Shown: positions 17,746 to 26,242 of the stretch, in pieces
How the letters are laid out: every line of letters begins with the position of its first letter
Numbering within the stretch: the stretch's first letter is position 1
Source of the DNA: JBAXPV01 sp037132075
GTDB taxonomy: Bacteria > Bacteroidota > Bacteroidia > Bacteroidales > CAIXZF01
DNA: 64,000 nucleotides
Assembly (NCBI GenBank): GCA_037132075.1
Contig: JBAXPV010000003.1
Location: forward strand, 62,001 to 126,000
Direction: 5' to 3'
Translations under genes and position numbers: made by a program
The notes under the pieces: model-generated
The model's input: the letters and a program-made list of their open reading frames with translations, nothing else
Database searches by the model: none
Told to the model about the DNA's origin: nothing

Positions 17746-19119
17746 ATGAAATATATAAAGGAATACGTCGATCAAAACAAAGAAAGGTTTTTAGAAGAAC
17801 TTTTTGGATTACTTCAGATCCCATCAGTGAGCGCAATTGCTGACCATAAATCTGATATGATTCGGGCAGCTGAATACTGGAAAGCTGCGCTATTGGCTGC
17901 TGGTGCTGACAAAGCTGAAGTGATGCCTACCGATGGAAACCCCGTCGTTTATGGTGAAAAAATAATAGATCCATCCAAGCCAACGGTTCTGGTTTATGGC
18001 CATTATGATGTGATGCCTGCCGATCCGATGGAGCTATGGAAGTCCCCCCCCTTCGAACCAGAGATTCGTGACGGAAAAATTTTTGCCCGTGGTGCTGATG
18101 ACGACAAAGGACAAGGTTTCATGCATGCCAAGGCTTTCGAGCTGATGGTGAAAACCAACACCCTGCCCTGTAATGTCAAGTTTATGATTGAAGGTGAAGA
18201 GGAAGTAGGTTCTTCAAACCTGGGGCCTTTCTGTGAAAAGCACAAAGACTTATTAAAAGCTGACATCATCCTGGTTTCGGATACTGGTATGATTAGTCCG
18301 CAAATCCCATGTGTAACTGTTGGTTTAAGAGGCCTTGCTTATATGGAAGTTGAGGTCACAGGCCCGAACAAAGACTTGCATTCAGGATTATATGGCGGTG
18401 CCGTTGCCAATCCAATAAATATACTCACGAAAATGATTGCCTCTTTGCTTGATGAGGATAACCGGATCACCATTCCGGGCTTTTATGACGATGTGATGGA
18501 GGTGAGCGATGCTGAAAGAGCGATGCTTGCCCGTGCTCCTTTCGACCTGGAGAATTACAAACAGTCATTGGATGTTGCAGAAGTCTATGGGGAAAAATGG
18601 TTTTCAACCAATGAACGTACTGGTATTCGTCCATCCCTCGACTGTAATGGAATTTGGGGTGGTTATACCGGCGAAGGCGCCAAGACGGTCATCGCATCTA
18701 AAGCCTGGGCGAAGATTTCCATGCGTTTGGTTCCAAACCAGGATCATCATAAAATTGCTGAATTGTTCACCAAACATTTTATGAGTATTGCACCTCCTTC
18801 TGTGAAAGTCAAAGTCACCGCTTTACATGGAGGACAGGCTTATGTTGCCCCGGTCGACAGTGCTGCTTATACCGCAGCCAGTCGCGCGGCAGTTACTTCT
18901 TTCGGGATACCACCCGTGCCTGTAAGAAGTGGTGGCAGCATCCCGATCATTTCTACCTTTGAAGCGGTATTGGGGATTAAAACAATTCTCATGGGCTTCG
19001 GTCTCGACAGTGATGCCATCCATTCTCCGAATGAGAATTATCCTTTGGAGAATTTTTACAAAGGGATTGAGACAATTCCTTTATTCTATAAGTATTTTGT
19101 TGAGGAATTTAAAGGATAA
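17746..19119 (+). CDS. M20 family dipeptidase
   Basis: A 457-residue zinc dipeptidase of the CNDP-like M20 type. Metal-binding segments are complete: Y-G-H-Y-D-V-M-P near residue 85, the second Asp in R-G-A-D-D-D-K-G, and the catalytic E-G-E-E-E-V-G-S. A dimerisation or lid domain sits at about 205-330, and the distal His is in S-D-A-I-H-S-P-N-E near the C-terminus. No signal peptide, so cytoplasmic. Such enzymes hydrolyse dipeptides and related amides. The next M20 gene begins 4 bases after its stop, suggesting a two-gene peptide-processing unit. Confidence 0.93.
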   Translation: MKYIKEYVDQNKERFLEELFGLLQIPSVSAIADHKSDMIRAAEYWKAALLAAGADKAEVMPTDGNPVVYGEKIIDPSKPTVLVYGHYDVMPADPMELWKSPPFEPEIRDGKIFARGADDDKGQGFMHAKAFELMVKTNTLPCNVKFMIEGEEEVGSSNLGPFCEKHKDLLKADIILVSDTGMISPQIPCVTVGLRGLAYMEVEVTGPNKDLHSGLYGGAVANPINILTKMIASLLDEDNRITIPGFYDDVMEVSDAERAMLARAPFDLENYKQSLDVAEVYGEKWFSTNERTGIRPSLDCNGIWGGYTGEGAKTVIASKAWAKISMRLVPNQDHHKIAELFTKHFMSIAPPSVKVKVTALHGGQAYVAPVDSAAYTAASRAAVTSFGIPPVPVRSGGSIPIISTFEAVLGIKTILMGFGLDSDAIHSPNENYPLENFYKGIETIPLFYKYFVEEFKG

Positions 19120-19122
19120 TTG

Positions 19123-20322
19123 ATGGAAGATATTAAAATACAGATACATGCCTTAGCCGAGGCTTACCAGCATGATACAATCAACATTCGCCGTCACTTT
19201 CACAAAAATCCTGAGCTGTCACGTCGGGAAAATGAAACAGCAAATTTCATAGCGACACAGCTACATGCTTATGGAATTCCTTTTCAGACGGGTGTCGCAA
19301 GGACCGGCATCGTCGCCTTGATCGAAGGAAAATATCCTGAGTCAAAGGTCGTCGCCTTACGTGCCGACATGGATGCACTGCCAATCCATGAGACCAATGA
19401 ATGTGATTATAAGTCAGTGAATATCGGTGTCATGCATGCCTGCGGACACGATGTACACATGGCTTCCCTGCTGGGAGCGGCGCGTATCCTGAACCAACTC
19501 AAAGATCATTTCTCCGGAACAGTAAAGCTTATCTTTCAGCCTTCCGAGGAGAGTTTCCCCGGAGGCGCTACCGTGATGATACAGGAAGGCGTGCTGAAGA
19601 ATCCGGATGTCAGTTGTATCCTCGGACAACATACCCTTCCAACCCTGGAAGCCGGTAAGGTCGGCATGAAGGGGGGGAAATACATGGCTTCTACTGATGA
19701 GATCTATCTTACAGTAAAGGGGAGGGGCGGACATGCAGCAACGCCGGAGTTGAATATCGACCCGATTCTCATTTCCGCGCATATTCTGACTGCATTGCAG
19801 CAGATTGTCAGCCGTCATGCCATGTCTGCGATTCCAACGGTTCTTTCCTTTGGAAGAATTGAAGGTGCGGGTCAAACGAATATCATCCCTGATGTAGTAA
19901 AGATCGCAGGCACCTTTCGTACTTTCGACGAAAAGTGGCGTGCAGATGCTCATGAGCTGATCACCCGCATGGCACAGGGAATCGCCAGGAGCATGGGTGG
20001 TGATTGTGAAGTGGTGTTCGACAGGGGTTACCCTTTTCTTGTAAATGATTATGACCTGACACAGCGTTGTTTTGCGCAGGCACAGGCGTATCTGGGGAAA
20101 GAGAATGTTGTAGACCTTGATTTGCGACTGACGGCTGAGGATTTTGCTTATTTCGCGCAGGAAATTCCAGGCTGTTTTTACAGGCTGGGTGTTAGAAACG
20201 AATCAAGAGGCATTGTCAGCAATTTGCATTCCTCCACCTTTGATGTGGATGAAACCTGTTTGAAAGTCGGGATGGGCCTGATGGCCTGGCTGACTTTTAA
20301 TGAGTTAAGTTTTAAAATCTAA
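19123..20322 (+). CDS. M20D amidohydrolase (hippurate/IAA-amino-acid hydrolase-like)
   Basis: About 399 residues from ATG 19123; the TTG one codon earlier is not needed. Metal-binding C-G-H-D-x-H (M-H-A-C-G-H-D-V-H-M), the Glu pair in P-S-E-E-S, and a distal L-H-S-S near the end mark subfamily M20D. Family reactions are the removal of acyl groups from N-acyl amino acids or hippurate, or N-acetyl-diaminopimelate deacetylation; which one cannot be told from motifs. Cytoplasmic. Coupled to the upstream dipeptidase (3-base gap). Confidence 0.9.
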   Translation: MEDIKIQIHALAEAYQHDTINIRRHFHKNPELSRRENETANFIATQLHAYGIPFQTGVARTGIVALIEGKYPESKVVALRADMDALPIHETNECDYKSVNIGVMHACGHDVHMASLLGAARILNQLKDHFSGTVKLIFQPSEESFPGGATVMIQEGVLKNPDVSCILGQHTLPTLEAGKVGMKGGKYMASTDEIYLTVKGRGGHAATPELNIDPILISAHILTALQQIVSRHAMSAIPTVLSFGRIEGAGQTNIIPDVVKIAGTFRTFDEKWRADAHELITRMAQGIARSMGGDCEVVFDRGYPFLVNDYDLTQRCFAQAQAYLGKENVVDLDLRLTAEDFAYFAQEIPGCFYRLGVRNESRGIVSNLHSSTFDVDETCLKVGMGLMAWLTFNELSFKI

Positions 20323-20331
20323 ATCAACAAC

Positions 20332-20799
20332 ATGCATAGTTTTTTAATATTCTTTCACTCTATTTTCAGGTGGATCATTTTGCTTGTTATGCTTTTCGGT
20401 GTTTATAGCATACTTAACAGCAGGTTTGAAAGCGGCAAATTCAATAAACTTGATGAGAAGTTACGGAAATATATCATGATGCTCGCTCATATTCAGCTGA
20501 TTGTTGGAATTGGCTTATATGCAATAAGTCCTGATGTCAGTTATTTCTGGAGTAATTTCAAGACCAGTGTTCATACCAAAGCATTAAGATATTTTGCCAT
20601 GGAGCATGCATTTTTGATGTTACTTTCTATCCTGATCATAACAGCTGGAGCTATTGTCACAAAAAGGCAGAAAACAGACGAAGGGAAAATAAAGATTCAA
20701 CTGATCTGGCTCGTATTGGCCTTGTTAGTCATCTTTCTTTCTATTCCATGGCCCTTTTTGCCGTTCAGCATCCCACGTCCTTATTTCAGAGGGTTTTAA
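20332..20799 (+). CDS. Small four-helix membrane protein, cytochrome b-like
   Basis: A 155-residue integral membrane protein with hydrophobic segments at about 5-28, 45-65, 90-108 and 122-142. His residues fall at or near helix ends (H-S-F, F-F-H-S, A-H-I-Q, M-E-H-A), which is why relatives are often labelled cytochrome b; heme binding is not established. It ends with a P-R-P-Y-F-R-G-F tail. It follows the M20 amidohydrolase by 9 bases on the same strand and converges with the alkaline phosphatase gene. Function unknown. Confidence 0.65.
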   Translation: MHSFLIFFHSIFRWIILLVMLFGVYSILNSRFESGKFNKLDEKLRKYIMMLAHIQLIVGIGLYAISPDVSYFWSNFKTSVHTKALRYFAMEHAFLMLLSILIITAGAIVTKRQKTDEGKIKIQLIWLVLALLVIFLSIPWPFLPFSIPRPYFRGF

Positions 20800-20843
20800 T
20801 ACCAGAAAATAGAAGCCATTTTGATGTTTTATCGACATCAATG

Positions 20844-22412
20844 TCAATTTGCCAAAATGCCTGTGATCGCTTTGCCGACACAGGCGTTTGGTAACTTGAT
20901 GCCGAGCCGCAGGGCCAGGCTTGCAGCCAGGTCGGTAATTTCATGATATTCATAAGTCTCTCCTTTGTGTATTCCGGACCCAAAAAACAACAAAGGAACC
21001 TGGGTGTCGTAGGAAAACCCGCTGCCGTGTGTCGTGCCGTAAGTCATCTGTTCGGTCCATCCTGGCTCCATGGTATACAGCACATCCCCACTTCGTTTGT
21101 GCATATATCCTGCTTGTAACATGGAGCTTAGCAGCTCGTTAAAGCTCTGGGTCTCCATTTCTGTCGCAGTAAACACCTGGAAGATCCCTTTTTGGTTTCT
21201 TAAGAAGGCAGCCAGCAGATTTTGAACATCATCTAACTTCAGGCCTTTCTCCTGGATTAAGGAACGGTTGAGATAAAATTGCTCGTTCATTTCTATGTCG
21301 ATCCATTTGCCTGCGCCAAGTTGTTTGTTCAGATAGTTCTCAGCCTCAGTCTTGATGCCGGCATTATTCACATATCCGGCAGGAACCTTATATTCCATAA
21401 GATATTGAGGAACTTCAGCCACGCCATGATCCGCAGTCAAAAACAAAAGGTAATTTCCTTTGCCCACGGCCTGATCGAGGGCGTCGAGTAAACGGGCCAT
21501 GTCCGCATCGAATCGAAGGTAAAGATCATTGAGCTCTTTGGACAGCGGACCATAAGTATGCCCCACGGCATCCGGGCTCGAATAGCTGATAGCCAGCAGA
21601 TCCGGATAGCTTCCTTTTCCAAGGTTTTCATTTTGCAAAACCTGGATTGCAAAATCTGTAAGAAGTGTATTGCCATAAGGCGATGCATATACGTTTGAAA
21701 AGCTAGCCATTGGATAACTGAAGTCAGGTTTTACTGAAGTACTCATAGGATAAGAGGCTTCCGGCAAAAGGGGTTTCCATGGGTTTTGTAAATATTTTTT
21801 TGTGTCTTTATTGAAATTGAGGGCCCAGTCTGGTAGTTTTTTCAAATAATAGGTAGTAGATACAAATCTTCCTGAATCTGAATTAAACCAATAGGCAGCG
21901 TTGGCCATATGCCCTGCTGCCAGAACAGCAGCGCGGTCTTTCAGGGAAACAGAAATAACTTTTGCTTTTTGTTGCGTAAATATCTTTAATTCATCACAGA
22001 TATTTGTGCTGATAAGCTTACGGGCAGATGTTCCATGGCTTTTTGAAATGATTCCAACGATCTGCTCTGTGGAGTCTGAAACACAATTCACTATTCTCTT
22101 TGAACCCTCATCAAACCAGTCATTCCCAATGATCCCATTAAAGGCGGGAGTCGTCCCTGAATACAGACTTGCATGACCGGGGCCAGTATAAGTAGGAATA
22201 TAACTGAAATGAACATCTTTACATTGATATCCTTCTTTCATCAGTCGTTTAAACCCTTTGTCACCAAATTGATCAAAGAAACGGTTCAGGTACTCTGCCC
22301 GCATTTGGTCTACGACGACGCCAACAACAAGTTTTGGTGTTTGTTTTTGCTGTGCATCAGATGTATTAATGAAAAAGAAAAAAAGTAGTAGCAGAATGAA
22401 ATACTTTTGCAT
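20844..22412 (-). CDS. PafA-like alkaline phosphatase
   Basis: About 522 residues from ATG 22412 (M-Q-K-Y-F-I), which opens a strong signal peptide ending in S-D-A; the frame to 22463 adds 17 residues across the promoter and is rejected. Alkaline phosphatase superfamily metal ligands are visible: Asp35 in V-V-V-D-Q-M-R, Thr nucleophile 76 in P-T-Y-T-G-P-G-H-A-S, Asn97 in G-N-D-W, then S-P-D-A-V-G-H, T-A-D-H-G-V and T-T-H-G-S. Lys158 and Arg160 in S-L-K-D-R-A form the phosphate-monoesterase signature of Chryseobacterium PafA, so phosphomonoester hydrolysis in the periplasm is expected. No Pho box-type signal was recognised. Confidence 0.9.
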   Translation of the reverse strand: MQKYFILLLLFFFFINTSDAQQKQTPKLVVGVVVDQMRAEYLNRFFDQFGDKGFKRLMKEGYQCKDVHFSYIPTYTGPGHASLYSGTTPAFNGIIGNDWFDEGSKRIVNCVSDSTEQIVGIISKSHGTSARKLISTNICDELKIFTQQKAKVISVSLKDRAAVLAAGHMANAAYWFNSDSGRFVSTTYYLKKLPDWALNFNKDTKKYLQNPWKPLLPEASYPMSTSVKPDFSYPMASFSNVYASPYGNTLLTDFAIQVLQNENLGKGSYPDLLAISYSSPDAVGHTYGPLSKELNDLYLRFDADMARLLDALDQAVGKGNYLLFLTADHGVAEVPQYLMEYKVPAGYVNNAGIKTEAENYLNKQLGAGKWIDIEMNEQFYLNRSLIQEKGLKLDDVQNLLAAFLRNQKGIFQVFTATEMETQSFNELLSSMLQAGYMHKRSGDVLYTMEPGWTEQMTYGTTHGSGFSYDTQVPLLFFGSGIHKGETYEYHEITDLAASLALRLGIKLPNACVGKAITGILAN

Positions 22413-22428
22413 CGGAAGGTGTTTGAAG

Positions 22429-22436
22429 CAAAGATA
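22429..22436 (-). promoter_or_regulatory. Putative -7 box for the PafA-like phosphatase
   Basis: TATCTTTG on the minus strand, 17 bases upstream of the ATG at 22412, matches TAnnTTTG. No TTTG lies at the expected -33 distance. Its position supports the internal ATG as the true start. Confidence 0.4.
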
Positions 22437-22522
22437 AAGATTATAATTCCATAAATTTGCCACCCTGCCTGAATACCAAGCTGCTTTAGAACTAATATTG
22501 AATAATTAACATAAACTTCATC

Positions 22523-23221
22523 ATGCGATTTTACTTGCTCTCCGTACTATTAATAATTAACTTCTCTTTATGGGCTCAAAGGTCGAGCGTGTATATGATC
22601 GATTTGAACGACCTTGCCTTCAGATCTTCAAAGAGTTCCACAGAGTGGTATAAAGGCAAGCAGGGCGAATATGTAGAGGGCAGCCCTTTTCTTGAGGATT
22701 CATGGTCCCATGGGATTATGGAATTGAAAAGTGACACCGCACTGAATAACCTGGAGTATCGGTATAACATTTATTTTAAGCAAATGCAGATACGCACAGT
22801 CAATGACACGCTGATCCTGATGCATCCTGAAAAAGTGCGCGCATTGGTATTCAATAACAGAAAATTTGTCTATCAGCCTTATGTCCTCGAAGAATTATCC
22901 GGTCAGGATTATTTTGAGATCCTTGCTGAAGGGAAATGCAACTTACTCTTACGTCGTGATGTAAGCTTCATGCCCAAAAATCCTCCGGTAACCCCTTATA
23001 GCGCCGGTTATATTTATGATCGCTTCCTGCTTCATGAGAATGTATACCTTCAGAAGGCAGGATCATTGGCTTTTTTTGTAAAGCCAACAAAAAAGAACGT
23101 TCTTAAGTTTCTTGAAGATCACCAGGACGAATTGGCTGCTTATGCGAAAATCCAGAACATAAAATTTAACGACAATATTAGTTTGGCCAAGCTAATCAGT
23201 TACTATAACTCATTGAATTAG
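22523..23221 (+). CDS. Secreted protein of unknown function
   Basis: A 232-residue exported protein: signal peptide about 1-18 (cleavage after L-W-A), then a mixed alpha/beta region without any motif I recognise. One cysteine (K-C-N-L-L-L) is present in the mature part, so disulfides are unlikely. The C-terminal ~45 residues are helical and charged (K-K-N-V-L-K-F-L-E-D-H-Q-D-E-L). Similar-looking short Bacteroidota exported proteins are unannotated. It diverges from the phosphatase gene and lies 63 bases before the HAD gene on the same strand. Confidence 0.6.
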   Translation: MRFYLLSVLLIINFSLWAQRSSVYMIDLNDLAFRSSKSSTEWYKGKQGEYVEGSPFLEDSWSHGIMELKSDTALNNLEYRYNIYFKQMQIRTVNDTLILMHPEKVRALVFNNRKFVYQPYVLEELSGQDYFEILAEGKCNLLLRRDVSFMPKNPPVTPYSAGYIYDRFLLHENVYLQKAGSLAFFVKPTKKNVLKFLEDHQDELAAYAKIQNIKFNDNISLAKLISYYNSLN

Positions 23222-23284
23222 TGATAAGTGAGATTATACGCTAGGCAAGAAATAGATTGAAACTACAAATCCTCTCATTGATAC

Positions 23285-23890
23285 ATGGTTATTAATACAA
23301 TAATTTTCGATCTCGGAGGCGTTCTGATCGACTGGAATCCACGTTATGTTTTCAGGAAAATTTTCCAGGAGGAGGAGGAGATGGAATGGTTCCTGGAGCA
23401 TATCTGTAACAATGAATGGAATCTTGAGCTCGACAAAGGTTATCCCTTTGAGCAAGGCGTGGTTGATCTGAAATTGAAACATCCTGAATATAGTGATCAG
23501 ATAGAGGCATACCACAAACGCTGGCCTGAGATGCTCGGTGGAGAAATTAGGGAATCCGTTGAAATCCTTGAAGAGATTCAAGCAAAAAAATACAAGGTCT
23601 ATGGCCTTACAAACTGGTCGATGGAGACTTTCCCGATTGCATTCGGGCTTTATCCCTTTTTAGGTACAATGGATGGCATCGTCGTAAGCGGGGCTGAAAA
23701 AATAGTGAAACCTGAGCCTGCCATTTATCATTTGATAAGCAGTCGTTACCAATTAGCTCCTGAAACCACACTTTTTATTGATGATAACCAGGTAAACATT
23801 ATGGCTGCGAAGGCTTTAGGCTTTCAAGTCATTCATTTCCTGAGTCCAAGGCAATTAAAAGATGCCCTCAGGAAATTTTCAGTTCTTTAA
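23285..23890 (+). CDS. HAD-family phosphatase, YihX-like
   Basis: A 201-residue haloacid-dehalogenase hydrolase with a small helical cap (class IA). Motif I is F-D-L-G-G-V-L-I-D-W: the nucleophile Asp is present but the second Asp is Gly, the pattern of the YihX/epoxide-hydrolase N-terminal group. Motif II L-T-N-W-S, motif III Lys in K-I-V-K-P-E-P, and motif IV F-I-D-D-N-Q-V-N. YihX of E. coli dephosphorylates alpha-glucose-1-phosphate; the substrate here is unproven. Cytoplasmic. It converges on the GH3 gene of the glucan locus with a 10-base gap. Confidence 0.85.
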   Translation: MVINTIIFDLGGVLIDWNPRYVFRKIFQEEEEMEWFLEHICNNEWNLELDKGYPFEQGVVDLKLKHPEYSDQIEAYHKRWPEMLGGEIRESVEILEEIQAKKYKVYGLTNWSMETFPIAFGLYPFLGTMDGIVVSGAEKIVKPEPAIYHLISSRYQLAPETTLFIDDNQVNIMAAKALGFQVIHFLSPRQLKDALRKFSVL

Positions 23891-23900
23891 GATCACCCGA

Positions 23901-26213
23901 TCACTCCAAAATAAAGCCTGTCTCTTTTACATCTCTTGAATTTCCGCCCACGAAGATCATATAATCACCCGCTTCCGCCTTGTGTTGCAATTTCTCGTTA
24001 TAAAAGGCCAGTTCATCAGCTGAGAGTGTAAATTTTACAACAGCACTCTCCCCGGCTTTAATGAAAACCTTCGTAAATTTCTTGAGTTCCTTTACAGGCC
24101 TGGTGGGGAATGTAACCATATCACGGATATATACCTGGACAACTTCTGCACCGTCAAACTTACCTGTATTTGAAATGCTGACAGTGAATGTAATCGGGGA
24201 AGTATTGGTCATACTGGCTTTGTTGAGACTGATTTCAGAGTATTTAAAGCTGGTATAACTCAACCCAAATCCAAAAGGATACAAGGGTTCATTTGGGACA
24301 TCGAGGTAACGGCTGTAATATTTTGCTTCCGGATCTCCATCCCAGGGACGCCCGGTGTTTTTGTAGTTATAATAAATCGGGATCTGACCGACATTGTGTG
24401 GAAAAGTCATGCTTAGTTTACCCGATGGGTTAGAATTGCCAAACAACACATCAGCAACAGCATTTCCGGCTTCAGTGCCTCCATGCCAGGCCTCCAGGAT
24501 TGCCGGGATGTTCTGGTTTTCCCATTCTAGGATAAGTGGGCGGCCGCTCATTAGTACCAGGACAACCGGTTTTCCTGTCTTTAGCAATGCCTTTAACAAA
24601 TCCTGCTGACGACCCGGTATGCCCAGTTCAGAGCGTGAAGCGGCTTCGCCAGTCATGCCGGCAGGTTCCCCCAGGACTGCGACAACAACATCTGCCTTTG
24701 CAGCAACAGCAACGGCTTCCGCGATCATGTCATCATCGCTGCGGGGATCAACCTGGTCGCCGCCACTGATCCTTTTGAGAAAAACACGGTCAGTGACCAG
24801 GTTACAGCCCCTGGCGTAAAGAACATTTACTGAATTCCCGATGATATTTTTTATTCCTTCTTTCACACCCACAGCCTTTTGCCAGTCACCGGCAGCACTC
24901 CATGCGCCGATCATCTCACGTTTGTTGTCGGCGAGCGGTCCCACCAGGGCAATTGTCCCTGATTTTGCCAGGGGAAGCAGTTGTTTGTCATTTTTTAACA
25001 AAACCATGGAGTTTTCTGCAATTTCACGTGCTGTAGCAAGGTTTGCCGGAGTCATGATCTCTGTTTTTGCCCTGTCGTCACTGATATAACGATAGGGATC
25101 ATCAAATAAACCCAATTTGTATTTGGCTTCGAGCACACGGCGGCAGGCATCGTCAATCGTTGCTTGTGTCACTTTGCCTTCGTTCAGGAGTTGTTTGAGA
25201 TACAATAAATACCCCTCTGTAACCATGTCCATATCGATTCCGGCATTGAGTGCCATTGGTGTAACAGCTTTGATATCTTTCCCGATACCATGATAGGCCA
25301 ATTCTTTTATCGCTGTATAATCAGTAACCACGAATCCTTTGAAACCCCATTGTTTCCTTAAAAGGTCATTCATCAACCATGAATTCGCCGATGCAGGAAT
25401 GCCGTTGATTTCATTAAATGAACTCATCACACTCCCTGCACCCGCCTGGATTGCCGCTTTATAAGGCGGAAGATAAAACTCATACATCTTCTGCAAGCTC
25501 ATGTCGACGGTATTGTAATCCCGGCCTGCTTCTGCCGCACCGTATAAAGCAAAGTGTTTCACACAGGCCAATAGGGTATTATTAGCAGCAAGGTCGTTTC
25601 CCTGGTATCCTTTTACCATGGCTTGTGCAACCTTCGAGCCCAGGTAAGGATCTTCACCGGCTCCTTCTGAACATCTTCCCCAACGTGGGTCACGGGCAAT
25701 GTCAACCATTGGACTGAAGGTCCAGTTCAAGCCGTCAGCCGTGGCTTCCTGTGCGGCGATCCGGCAGCTTTTCTCAATGAGGTTCATATCCCAGGAGCAT
25801 GACATGCCCAGGTTGATGGGAAAGATTGTCTTGTGACCATGGATGACGTCATAGCCGAAAATCAAAGGAATTCCCAGGCGGGTTTCTTTCACTGCCATGT
25901 CCTGAAGTTTCCTGATTGCATTTGGCGTATATGTGTTGAAAACAGCACCAACCATGCCTTTCTTGATGTTTACTTCGACATCTTTGCTGACGATCGGTCC
26001 GGTAACGTCAAAGCCGATAGATGGAAGGTTCAGCTGACCAATCTTCTCATCGATTGTCATTTTGCTCATCAGATCATGAACTGCTTTGTCCATTTTTGCA
26101 ACATCCGTTGTTGTTGTTGTTGTAGCAGGCCGAATCTGGGCTTGGGTAGACTGAAAGTTGAAAAAGGCCATTGCAATGACAAGCAATGAAATGGTAATAA
26201 TAGGTGTTTTCAT
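23901..26213 (-). CDS. GH3 beta-glucosidase (BglX-like), last gene of the glucan locus
   Basis: A 770-residue exported glycoside hydrolase family 3 enzyme. Signal peptide about 1-25; GH3 N-terminal barrel (about 40-370) with W-T-F-S-P-M-V-D-I-A-R-D-P-R-W and the nucleophile near Asp298 in V-V-T-D-Y-T; GH3 C-terminal domain (about 410-640, V-A-L-V-G-P-L-A-D and R-S-E-L-G-I-P-G); and a fibronectin-like cap (about 675-760). Length and order equal E. coli BglX. It releases glucose from the non-reducing end of beta-gluco-oligosaccharides in the periplasm. Placed 29 bases downstream of a GH144 endoglucanase, its probable substrates are sophorose and short beta-1,2-glucans; linkage specificity is inferred from context. 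Confidence 0.92.
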   Translation of the reverse strand: MKTPIITISLLVIAMAFFNFQSTQAQIRPATTTTTTDVAKMDKAVHDLMSKMTIDEKIGQLNLPSIGFDVTGPIVSKDVEVNIKKGMVGAVFNTYTPNAIRKLQDMAVKETRLGIPLIFGYDVIHGHKTIFPINLGMSCSWDMNLIEKSCRIAAQEATADGLNWTFSPMVDIARDPRWGRCSEGAGEDPYLGSKVAQAMVKGYQGNDLAANNTLLACVKHFALYGAAEAGRDYNTVDMSLQKMYEFYLPPYKAAIQAGAGSVMSSFNEINGIPASANSWLMNDLLRKQWGFKGFVVTDYTAIKELAYHGIGKDIKAVTPMALNAGIDMDMVTEGYLLYLKQLLNEGKVTQATIDDACRRVLEAKYKLGLFDDPYRYISDDRAKTEIMTPANLATAREIAENSMVLLKNDKQLLPLAKSGTIALVGPLADNKREMIGAWSAAGDWQKAVGVKEGIKNIIGNSVNVLYARGCNLVTDRVFLKRISGGDQVDPRSDDDMIAEAVAVAAKADVVVAVLGEPAGMTGEAASRSELGIPGRQQDLLKALLKTGKPVVLVLMSGRPLILEWENQNIPAILEAWHGGTEAGNAVADVLFGNSNPSGKLSMTFPHNVGQIPIYYNYKNTGRPWDGDPEAKYYSRYLDVPNEPLYPFGFGLSYTSFKYSEISLNKASMTNTSPITFTVSISNTGKFDGAEVVQVYIRDMVTFPTRPVKELKKFTKVFIKAGESAVVKFTLSADELAFYNEKLQHKAEAGDYMIFVGGNSRDVKETGFILE

Positions 26214-26242
26214 ATGTTTTTGTTAGTCAGATGGTGCTAAAA

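Noticed and set aside
19414..19953. A 179-residue minus-strand frame inside the M20D gene
   Set aside because: Its sequence shows no family motif and the plus frame carries complete metal-binding motifs; treated as a shadow.
20820..20841. A 7-bp inverted repeat between the convergent membrane-protein and PafA-like genes
   Set aside because: The stem is short and A+T-rich with no U-tract on either side, too weak to call a terminator.
22413..22463. Extended N-terminus of the PafA-like phosphatase
   Set aside because: The extension crosses a -7-like box and puts 17 residues ahead of a complete signal peptide.
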